Of a stretch of DNA of 5,719 nucleotides, positions 1 to 5,614 are shown piece after piece. The position numbers and the translations under genes were made by a program. Below the pieces are notes generated by a model. That model was not told the origin of the DNA. It saw only the letters and a program-made list of their open reading frames with translations, and searched no databases. The DNA is from Thermoplasmata archaeon (GTDB lineage: Archaea > Thermoplasmatota > Thermoplasmata > Thermoplasmatales > Thermoplasmataceae), in assembly GCA_021845325.1 (NCBI GenBank), contig JAKBRR010000134.1, positions 1 to 5,719 of the forward strand, read 5' to 3'. Numbering within the stretch: the stretch's first letter is position 1; each line of letters opens with the position of its first letter.

Positions 1-2
1 AG

Positions 3-422
3 AGAAGCAGAAACATGTCCAGAATCAGATCAGCTGATACTTCCATTGAAAAAATAGTTAGAAAAACTCTATTTTCCTTGGGATTTCGATACAGACTTCA
101 CTCAAAGCTGCCAGGAAGACCGGATATTGTTTTTCCAAGGAAAAGGCTAGCAGTGTTTATTAATGGATGTTTCTGGCATAAACATGGGTGCAGGTTGACA
201 GTTATACCACACACGAGAACAGAGTTCTGGGAATCGAAATTAAATCAGAATAAAGAGCGGGATATAAGAGTAAAGAAAATTCTTGAATCTTCAGGTTGGA
301 GAACAGTTACTATATGGGAATGTGAAATTGAAAAAGATATAATTTCAGCCATATACCCGATTTTATTAATCCACTCCAGATTTCCCGGTGGCAAAAGTAC
401 AAAAACAAAAGATTCATCTTAA
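3..422 (+). CDS. vsr: Vsr-type very-short-patch-repair / restriction-associated DNA endonuclease (5' end outside window)
   Basis: Vsr endonucleases nick DNA 5' of the T in T:G mismatches left by deamination of 5-methylcytosine, and usually sit beside a cytosine-5 methyltransferase. The first ATG is at 15, but the frame stays open to the window edge and reads R-S-R-N before that Met. This matches the conserved RSxNM segment of the family (E. coli residues about 11-15), so roughly 10-14 N-terminal residues are missing and Met15 is internal. Numbering from the ATG at 15, visible motifs are LPGRPDIVF with catalytic Asp37, INGCFWHKHGC, TRTEFW, ERD with Asp83, and WEC. The expected zinc ligands Cys52, His57, Cys59 and Cys103, and active-site His55, are all present. 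The position of E. coli His64 is Asn50, a substitution I believe is common in homologues. The gene converges on the minus-strand operon with a 27-nt gap. Identity is near certain; whether it does repair or restriction is open. Confidence 0.95.
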   Translation, partial: RSRNMSRIRSADTSIEKIVRKTLFSLGFRYRLHSKLPGRPDIVFPRKRLAVFINGCFWHKHGCRLTVIPHTRTEFWESKLNQNKERDIRVKKILESSGWRTVTIWECEIEKDIISAIYPILLIHSRFPGGKSTKTKDSS

Positions 423-430
423 AAAATGAG

Positions 431-458
431 TAATAGTATACCAAATTTACTATTTTTT
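431..458. terminator. Bidirectional hairpin / oligo-T terminator between convergent genes
   Basis: The arms AATAGTA (432-438) and TACTATT (448-454) form a 7-bp stem with a 9-nt loop. On the plus strand the second arm runs into six T (453-458), terminating vsr. On the minus strand the hairpin is followed by six T opposite the A run at 421-426, terminating the four-gene operon. The operon's last stop codon (TAG, 452-450) lies inside the second arm. In archaea the T tracts alone may be sufficient. The stem is short and AT-rich, so the hairpin itself is less certain than the T tracts. Confidence 0.6.
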
Positions 459-1163
459 CCATGGATCGAATTCTTCTGGAAGCAGTTCCTCTATCTCTTC
501 GCTTGTACATGAATAGAGATCGTAGGTCAGAGAAATCTGTTTCAGTATACTGCTCAGTCTTCTGAGATTACCGGGACTAGTTTTGCTTTGTGCACCTCTC
601 TTTGGTTTCATTTTTACCCGATCGAAATAGAGATCTGTAAATGTTTTTATAATAGATTTATTGGTATAGAATTCAATCCTTGACAGAGCCTGTTCAATAT
701 AATCCCCCTGAATGTTTACCGGACCATAAATAAAGAGCATGGAAGCATCATCCCCGTTTGATACGAGCATGTCATATGGTAAACGTATGAGGTGTCTATA
801 GCTCTTTCTAAAATCTTCAGAGAATATATATCTTACGTCTTCCATTGGTTTAAGCTGCCCATTCTTATCTACTGCTAGTGCCTCAAACCATGTATATGCT
901 ATCCATGTCCATATTCCTGGGAGTGAGGTAACCTGTTCTCTTGTAATGTTGCTCTTTGAAAAGGTATCATCCAGATACTTTGCTAGATCGAGTTTTGTTT
1001 TGAATTTCGTTTTATCACTGATGTCGCATGAAATAGAAAATTCACTTGAATATTCTACTTTATTAAGTTCTGGTTTTGGAATATTATTTTCAGTTTTACA
1101 AAGAGAGATATAATTCTTAAATTCTTGGATTCCCTTATTATTCATAATTCTTAATTGCACCAT
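450..1163 (-). CDS. Conserved restriction/defence-island protein, 237 aa, GIWTW / YRHL / TYDLYS motifs, function unknown
   Basis: This is the last gene of the operon. I recognise the architecture as a protein family that, from memory, occurs beside GHKL-ATPase restriction systems, but I know no established activity and assign none. Visible motifs in order are an N-terminal LRxMNxxGIxxF segment (4-15), GIWTWIAYTWFE (83-94), RYI (111-113), SYRHLIRLPY (121-130), KPKRG (187-191), LRRL then TYDLYS (200-218), and LLPEEFDPW (227-235) near the C-terminus. It is predicted soluble and mostly helical in the second half, with no signal peptide or membrane segment and no nuclease motif I can identify. The ATG at 1163 abuts the TAA of the upstream gene, and a GAGGTG Shine-Dalgarno site lies 5 nt ahead, favouring this start over Met7. 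The tight coupling suggests stoichiometric production and probably a physical complex with the preceding protein. Confidence 0.88.
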   Translation of the reverse strand: MVQLRIMNNKGIQEFKNYISLCKTENNIPKPELNKVEYSSEFSISCDISDKTKFKTKLDLAKYLDDTFSKSNITREQVTSLPGIWTWIAYTWFEALAVDKNGQLKPMEDVRYIFSEDFRKSYRHLIRLPYDMLVSNGDDASMLFIYGPVNIQGDYIEQALSRIEFYTNKSIIKTFTDLYFDRVKMKPKRGAQSKTSPGNLRRLSSILKQISLTYDLYSCTSEEIEELLPEEFDPWKK

Positions 1164-1955
1164 TTATTCACCTCTTAAAACACTAGCATTATAGTCCGAG
1201 AATACTTTCTTGCAGAAAGTATCCACGATTCTTTCAATAGCTTCCAATTGACTTTTACTGTCAATATCGCTATCATCTTCATCGCCTCTTGTAAGAAGTT
1301 GAAGGTCATCCTTACAGTCTAATCTATTTACAATAAAACTCAACCATTTTCCCTTATAACTGTCATTTTCTTCTTCATCCTCTGGTACACCCTCCACTAT
1401 GAATAGCTTGAACAATATCTCTCTAAATGCCGCTGGTAATACTGTATACCTGAAGAATTTATCATTTTTAATGAGATCCGGCATATTACGCTTTTCTGAA
1501 TTCAGCAAAAGTATCGCTCTTTCTGTCTCGTAATCTATCTTCCAAATCTGATTGATATTATTAACATATTTAACAGGCAATAGAGATTTTTCCGAGTTAA
1601 AAGAACCATCATAAAAGGAATCAAATGTTGAGGTAAGCCCAAGTATTTGCTTGAATCCTTTGCGTGTGTCGACAACAAAGAGTTTGAAGTTGAAGACAGG
1701 AAAGTCTTTGAATTCGCGAATCTCTATATTTACCAATGGCTTTGTCGACTTTACAGTTCCAAACTGAAAACGCTTTCGGATATAACTACCCCTATATACG
1801 TCAATATAGACCTCAGCGTCATCCGGGAACTTATATTCATTCAAATCTACGCTGCAACTGAATGCCACATTTGGCGTTCCGGAGTTTATGATTTTTAGAC
1901 TTACTGAGCTTTGTTTTATCTTTACCCTTCCTGTAAAATTTAAACGTTTAATCAT
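1164..1955 (-). CDS. Conserved restriction/defence-island accessory protein, 263 aa, N-terminal KRLNFTGR motif, function unknown
   Basis: This is the third gene of the operon. The N-terminus carries the motif KRLNFTGRVKI (3-13), which I recall from accessory proteins in MutL/MORC-type restriction operons; that recollection is the only family evidence. Residues 1-110 alternate hydrophobic and polar positions and look like a beta domain. A linking segment with SLLPV (124-128) follows. Then come WKIDYETERAILLLN (138-152) and a helical region, KFFRYTVLPAAFREILFKLF (166-185), resembling the conserved FxxLVxPxAxREIL segment of such proteins. Residues 191-198 (PEDEEEND) and 224-232 (GDEDDSDID) are strongly acidic, possibly flexible or DNA-mimicking; this is speculation. 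No catalytic motif is visible. Its ATG overlaps the ATPase stop codon as ATGA, and a strong Shine-Dalgarno site precedes it. It likely acts as a partner of the ATPase. The gene call is firm; the function is unknown. Confidence 0.88.
   Translation of the reverse strand: MIKRLNFTGRVKIKQSSVSLKIINSGTPNVAFSCSVDLNEYKFPDDAEVYIDVYRGSYIRKRFQFGTVKSTKPLVNIEIREFKDFPVFNFKLFVVDTRKGFKQILGLTSTFDSFYDGSFNSEKSLLPVKYVNNINQIWKIDYETERAILLLNSEKRNMPDLIKNDKFFRYTVLPAAFREILFKLFIVEGVPEDEEENDSYKGKWLSFIVNRLDCKDDLQLLTRGDEDDSDIDSKSQLEAIERIVDTFCKKVFSDYNASVLRGE
1169..1174 (-). promoter_or_regulatory. Shine-Dalgarno site for the 237-aa protein gene, inside the upstream coding end
   Basis: The minus strand reads AGAGGTGAATAAATG. 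The last codons of the 263-aa gene (Arg-Gly-Glu-stop) contain GAGGTG, 5 nt ahead of the ATG at 1163. It decides the start in favour of Met1 over the internal Met7 at 1145. Confidence 0.8.
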
Positions 1956-3808
1956 TCTTCTTTTACCTCCTTTGATTTGATGCTAAGTATGAGATCTCTC
2001 CTTTGATCAAAACCGTAAACGGCCAAAATGAAATTTTTATCATCTGCCCTTACTCTTATTTCATTTTTATTTAATTCTAAATGAGTATATCCTTCCGATT
2101 TTTCTATTTTAACTTTCCCTTTCCCTATTTCATAATCAAATACATTATAGTTTTTAAAAGGGTTTCCATCTACTGTATCATAGGCGGTTTTTATAGTTAT
2201 TTCTAAAGGGAGAGTTGCCTGTCCTTCTTTTGCTAATTTAAGTGTGAATCCACCACTTTCCTTAAGTAAATCAAATGTTCTACTTGATGGTTTCGGAGGG
2301 ATAGGAGGCGTTGGAGTCCGCGTTTTTTTTCCTGGTTTTTGAATCTCATTCTTAATTGGAAAAATGTCTGATAGAATTTCATTATCTTCATATTCCCGAA
2401 CCTTGGATAGAATATTCACTAGCTCCTGCGGAAGGCTCTTAATAAATCTGAGCGTTGCTTCTGCTGATAGATATTTACCGCTTCTAAGTTTCTCAGTGCT
2501 CGGATTCCATTCTGTATGGGAAGGGTTCTCTGAATCTCCTAGAAACTCGGAAGCTTTGGAGTCATCTGCTACCATGACAATGATGCCACTCTCTATTTCA
2601 AAGTTGATTCCATTAGGTACTTTTATACCGTTTCTGATGCAAATCACCTTTTGCCTCTTGAAATCATGATTTTTACTTATTGAAATATCTACGTAAGTTG
2701 TTTCTTCCAGATTAGAATCCTGTGATGGAATTATGAATGGAACTCGAATTTTAATAATGGAGTTTGAGTTGCTGGAGTATATTTTTCTTGCTTCCTCTAA
2801 CTTATCCATAAAGTGACTTTCATCTATTTTTAACATATTTTTATCTATGGTTTTAAGAATGAACTCAGGATTGTTTGACGATATTATATTATTGTATAGT
2901 TCAAGAGTTTTTTCCAATTCTTTAAATCGCTTATCCGTTTGTGAAAATTTTTGCAAGATTGATTTAACTGAGTCTTTGTCAATAGATGACTTCTTTTTGT
3001 TTGAATTATTATCTCTCCACTCTATATTGACTTCCAACTTTCCTACCACCACTGCGTACATATAGTTGTTTAATACTATACGAATAATATCTGATTCAAA
3101 AGATGGAATATCATCAATTTTTGGATATGGAATCACAACTGATAGTCCTGATCTTGTTCCACGTTCTAGCTCGAAAAGAGATTGAAATTTTTTTAATTCC
3201 GCACTGTCGGTCACTGGATCAAACCTTTCTTCCGCGAAAACACCATCAGGAGAGTATGCTTTTTGATTGACTGTATGACGTTTTAATAGAATTCTTCCCA
3301 TTAGCATCGGTTCACCACTGCCTTCAGCTAAACTAATTCCGAAGAAAAGTTTAAGTTTAGAGAATGTGAAGAATGAATATTTACCCAACCCCCATCTTCC
3401 TCCTTTTTTCATACCTTTCTTTGTTGAACCATCTACCCACCAGAAGTTGCAAAAGTTGCCTTCTCCTTTTTTTAAGCATTCGTCGTAAGATGTGGTTCCT
3501 GTAAGTCCAGTTGTATTAAAATCCTCCACTGCAAAAAAATCGAAGGATGAGTCCCCTACCCCCGAAGCTTTGATTCCTGATCCATATAGATGATCCTTTA
3601 ATTCAGATATCAGATAACCCGCTTCTATTGATGCCCGATCATAAAGAAATCTGACAGTAACTTTCTCTTCTCCATTCAGTGAGGCATCTATTGAATTTTG
3701 AATTGCTTCTCTAACAAGTGACTCGAGATGTGGCTGCATAGTGAAAAATTCTTCTTCGTGTAGGTCACGCATTACTTCTCCTTCTTGATATTCTCTGAAT
3801 TTCCACAT
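1952..3808 (-). CDS. GHKL-fold ATPase of the MutL/MORC-like restriction-associated type, 618 aa
   Basis: The N-terminal third is a GHKL (gyrase, Hsp90, histidine kinase, MutL) ATP-binding fold. The N box is REAIQNSIDA (33-42) with Glu34, Asn38 and Asp41. The G1 box is VEDFNTTGL (94-102), and GGRWGLGKYSF (136-146) forms the ATP lid/G2 region with Lys143. An insert, NFCNFWWVDGSTKKGMKKGG (118-137), leads into the lid. Conserved-looking HTEWNP (431-436) follows in the middle domain. A proline-rich linker (491-508) leads to a C-terminal beta-rich domain (511-618). There is no histidine-kinase phosphoacceptor region and no MutL DQHAxxExxxxE endonuclease motif, so it is neither a sensor kinase nor a MutL nickase. 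Family knowledge suggests ATP-driven dimerisation into a DNA clamp. The ATG at 3808 follows the previous stop by 8 nt and has a GAGGG site. G1 has Asn98 where Gly is usual. Confidence 0.92.
   Translation of the reverse strand: MWKFREYQEGEVMRDLHEEEFFTMQPHLESLVREAIQNSIDASLNGEEKVTVRFLYDRASIEAGYLISELKDHLYGSGIKASGVGDSSFDFFAVEDFNTTGLTGTTSYDECLKKGEGNFCNFWWVDGSTKKGMKKGGRWGLGKYSFFTFSKLKLFFGISLAEGSGEPMLMGRILLKRHTVNQKAYSPDGVFAEERFDPVTDSAELKKFQSLFELERGTRSGLSVVIPYPKIDDIPSFESDIIRIVLNNYMYAVVVGKLEVNIEWRDNNSNKKKSSIDKDSVKSILQKFSQTDKRFKELEKTLELYNNIISSNNPEFILKTIDKNMLKIDESHFMDKLEEARKIYSSNSNSIIKIRVPFIIPSQDSNLEETTYVDISISKNHDFKRQKVICIRNGIKVPNGINFEIESGIIVMVADDSKASEFLGDSENPSHTEWNPSTEKLRSGKYLSAEATLRFIKSLPQELVNILSKVREYEDNEILSDIFPIKNEIQKPGKKTRTPTPPIPPKPSSRTFDLLKESGGFTLKLAKEGQATLPLEITIKTAYDTVDGNPFKNYNVFDYEIGKGKVKIEKSEGYTHLELNKNEIRVRADDKNFILAVYGFDQRRDLILSIKSKEVKEE
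1965..1973 (-). promoter_or_regulatory. Perfect Shine-Dalgarno site for the 263-aa protein gene
   Basis: On the minus strand this reads AAAGGAGGT, ending 9 nt ahead of the ATG at 1955. It lies inside the last codons of the ATPase gene, whose TGA overlaps the ATG. It fixes the start codon. It also suggests that the third gene can recruit ribosomes independently of reinitiation, perhaps giving more accessory protein than ATPase. Confidence 0.85.
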
Positions 3809-3813
3809 TTTAT

Positions 3814-3818
3814 CCCTC
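3814..3818 (-). promoter_or_regulatory. Shine-Dalgarno site for the ATPase gene, overlapping the upstream stop codon
   Basis: On the minus strand CTGAGGGATAAAATG contains the TGA of the DGQHR gene (3819-3817), the GAGGG site (3818-3814) and the ATPase ATG, with 5 nt spacing. The overlap implies translational coupling and supports the ATG at 3808 as the start. Confidence 0.75.
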
Positions 3819-4986
3819 AGAAAATGTCTCTCCTCGCAGGTGACTCATTTTCATATGAGCTAAGAATTGAATCCTTCAGAAGTCTATATACATTTGAAAT
3901 TGAAGATTTTCCAGACCCATAAATAGAAGCTTCCTGCCAGAATCCATCAGTCATATATTGTCCCGCTCTTTCCAGTATTTTTTTGAAAGTTTCCCTATCC
4001 CTTTTACCATTATAAAAGTCTTCCATAATATGTACCGCATCAATAAAAGTCAGATGCATTACTCCAACACCCAATGTCTTCATTAGTACAGAAGATTTAG
4101 GATTTTGGCGCGCTGAAATGGGACATAGATCACCAATAGCCTGCCAGAATTCTCCCAATGTCTCAGCCACTCCTTTCGCCTGTACCATTGATAAGTTAAA
4201 TTTTTCCACAACTGGTTCAAGACTTGACACCATAGTTGTTATTGTCGCTATATTTTGAGGTGACTTTTTCTCATTGGGTTCCTGTAATTTATTTTTCCAT
4301 ATGTCTAAAGTTTTTAGATAATCAGTGATGGACATCGCCACTGTTTTCCATCCCAAATCTCTGGATATAATCTTGGGAAGCTTTTGGGCTCTCAAGGGGT
4401 CTTCAGTGGTAGATATTTTCTTTAGAACTAAATCTACTAATTCAGTTCTTAATCCCTTTTGTGTTCTATTTATTATTGCAAACTGAAGAGCCTCTTCATA
4501 CTTACTCATATTTGTAATTATAACGGGAAATTCAAACGTCAATCTAGTTCCTTTTTTTAACAGATCTTCGTATATAAACCTTAATCCTTCAAGACGGTGT
4601 TGACCATCGACCACATACAATTTTCCATTTGATGGAACAGTAAGTAATCCAAATCTTGGTGTACCTGGAAAGGGTCTAAACTTAAGTTCAGCATCCCTTA
4701 CATTTATTATTATTGATGTGGGTGACTGTCTATTATCTCCGATATATCTTCCGAAATCTTTAACGCGTGCCGACGTAGGATTGCGCTGGTACCCATCTTC
4801 ATTACTACCGTTGTGGTAAATATCTGGCCCTATTTTAGACACTGCATCCTTGGAACAGAGTTGCTCTGCTGTCATGATACCTGTGTAAAACACTACATTA
4901 TGCTGTATGGTCCTTATGGCTAATAACTCTATTTCGTTTCCATTTTTAGTTTCTGAATTCTCCATATTTACTAATGGTTTTCTCAA
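3817..4986 (-). CDS. DGQHR-domain protein (DndB-like), 389 aa, first gene of the operon
   Basis: The protein carries the signature YVVDGQHRLEGL (124-135), preceded by YQRNPTSARVKDFGRYI (66-82) and followed by FEFPVIITNM (151-160) and AIINRTQKGL (170-179). These are the expected blocks of the DGQHR family, a ParB/Srx-like fold. The family includes DndB, the DNA-binding regulator of phosphorothioation clusters, and DpdB of the 7-deazaguanine DNA-modification cluster. The C-terminal half (about 180-380) is helical and ends with YGSGKSSISNVYRLL (356-370). No other dnd or dpd gene is visible, so it probably serves as DNA-recognition, sensing or regulatory component of this ATPase operon. The start is uncertain: the frame can open at TTG 4986, with AAAGG 7 nt ahead, or at ATG 4965 (Met8), which lacks a Shine-Dalgarno site. 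I keep the TTG with modest preference. The stop is 8 nt from the ATPase start. Confidence 0.9.
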   Translation of the reverse strand: MRKPLVNMENSETKNGNEIELLAIRTIQHNVVFYTGIMTAEQLCSKDAVSKIGPDIYHNGSNEDGYQRNPTSARVKDFGRYIGDNRQSPTSIIINVRDAELKFRPFPGTPRFGLLTVPSNGKLYVVDGQHRLEGLRFIYEDLLKKGTRLTFEFPVIITNMSKYEEALQFAIINRTQKGLRTELVDLVLKKISTTEDPLRAQKLPKIISRDLGWKTVAMSITDYLKTLDIWKNKLQEPNEKKSPQNIATITTMVSSLEPVVEKFNLSMVQAKGVAETLGEFWQAIGDLCPISARQNPKSSVLMKTLGVGVMHLTFIDAVHIMEDFYNGKRDRETFKKILERAGQYMTDGFWQEASIYGSGKSSISNVYRLLKDSILSSYENESPARRDIF

Positions 4987-5025
4987 ATATAAACCTTTAG
5001 TTTCTAAAACCTGCTTAATTTTAAA

Positions 5026-5035
5026 CCCTTTATAA
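5026..5035 (-). promoter_or_regulatory. Candidate TATA box of the four-gene operon
   Basis: The minus strand reads TTATAAAGGG here, about 45 nt ahead of the TTG at 4986. Archaeal spacing of about 25 nt would place transcription start near 5007 and give a leader of about 20 nt. That leader includes the weak AAAGG site at 4998-4994. An alternative AT-rich box, TTTAAAATTAA, lies slightly closer to the gene. Inferred from sequence only. Confidence 0.4.
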
Positions 5036-5088
5036 TGAGAACCCTATAAGATAATACCTTCTTGAATACTAGTTTTTGACTCATTATA
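5031..5088. repeat. 9-bp inverted repeat in the operon's upstream region
   Basis: TATAATGAG (5031-5039) is matched by its exact reverse complement CTCATTATA (5080-5088), with 40 nt between the arms. The left arm overlaps the candidate TATA box of the operon, so a dimeric regulator bound to both arms could block TBP. The arms are AT-rich and a chance match is possible. Confidence 0.35.
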
Positions 5089-5118
5089 GTTGCATCTCTA
5101 AATCCTAACGAAGCTTGT

Positions 5119-5484
5119 TCACTTGAACTCATCATAGGACATTTTTACATTTTGATTTGACATCTCTAAACCCAATAACATACCAGGCTGTTTAGCGCAA
5201 ATTCTCACAATTAAGACGGCCATCTCCAAGGATTCTTCTTCATTTTCATAGACCTTATTTAATGCTATTTGGATACTTCGAATGATTTCCCGTTTGGAGA
5301 TATACTCTCTTGATCGAAACATACACGAAGAGACATTCACTATTATCATTCGCACAGAAGAATGTTCTCTGGTTTTTAGAAATAGGAACTTTAAATGGAT
5401 ATTGACATGAGAAAGCGAAATATAAGATGTATATTCCGTTATACCTTTCGACTTAGCTTTACTAACTGAATTGTGGTGTTCCAT
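5119..5484 (-). CDS. Hypothetical protein, 121 aa, uncertain
   Basis: This open frame runs from ATG 5484 to TGA 5121-5119, with an in-frame stop six codons upstream of the ATG. I recognise no family. The C-terminal half, about residues 63-100, reads as plausible amphipathic helices (KREIIRSIQIALNKVYENEE). The first 60 residues are Ser/His-rich and less protein-like. There is no Shine-Dalgarno site. The AT-rich stretch immediately ahead (AATATTTTTAT) is too close to serve as a TATA box for this start. It has no signal peptide or clear membrane span. It lies 132 nt upstream of the operon in the same direction, so it could be a small independent gene, a decayed remnant, or a chance frame. Confidence 0.4.
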   Translation of the reverse strand: MEHHNSVSKAKSKGITEYTSYISLSHVNIHLKFLFLKTREHSSVRMIIVNVSSCMFRSREYISKREIIRSIQIALNKVYENEEESLEMAVLIVRICAKQPGMLLGLEMSNQNVKMSYDEFK

Positions 5485-5614
5485 TTGAGATAAAAATATT
5501 CATTAGTATCAGAACATGGAAAAACCATAACTTTATTGATGAGATTTATTTTGAGCAACTCTAACTAAGATGAAACATTAAATACGGACAAACGCATTAT
5601 TATAGGGTATCCCC
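5485..5614. other. Intergenic region between divergent frames
   Basis: This 130-nt AT-rich stretch separates the uncertain 121-aa frame (minus) from the TrmB-like gene (plus). Apart from the BRE/TATA candidate near its right end and the short GGGTATCCC dyad (5605-5613) abutting the TrmB-like start, I see no RNA gene, long repeat or attachment site in it. Confidence 0.6.
5572..5584 (+). promoter_or_regulatory. Candidate BRE/TATA promoter of the TrmB-like gene
   Basis: GAAAC (5572-5576), resembling a purine-rich BRE, is followed by TTAAATA (5578-5584). The box centre is about 34 nt from the ATG at 5615. This predicts transcription starting near 5606 and a leaderless or very short-leader mRNA, consistent with the lack of a Shine-Dalgarno site before this ATG. 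Confidence 0.4.

Noticed and set aside
310..510. Minus-strand open frame of 66 codons overlapping the 3' end of vsr and the end of the operon
   Set aside because: It overlaps two well-supported genes, has no recognisable motif, and covers the shared terminator.
1647..1898. Plus-strand frame antisense to the 263-aa gene
   Set aside because: It lies wholly within a motif-bearing gene and its product is low-complexity and unlike any known protein.
2364..3065. Two plus-strand frames (2364-2669 and 2847-3065) antisense to the ATPase gene
   Set aside because: Both lie inside the ATPase coding region; Ser/Leu-rich products are typical of antisense frames.
1952..3808. ATPase as a sensor histidine kinase, Hsp90 or true MutL
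   Set aside because: It has no phosphoacceptor helix, no Hsp90 middle/C-terminal features and no MutL endonuclease motif; only the GHKL ATP-binding fold is shared.
3817..4986. A full Dnd phosphorothioation cluster
   Set aside because: Only a DndB-like DGQHR protein is present; DndA, C, D and E-like proteins are absent from the window.
5605..5613. GGGTATCCC dyad next to the TrmB-like start as an operator
   Set aside because: Arms are only 3 bp with a 3-nt centre; too short to claim as a binding site without comparison.
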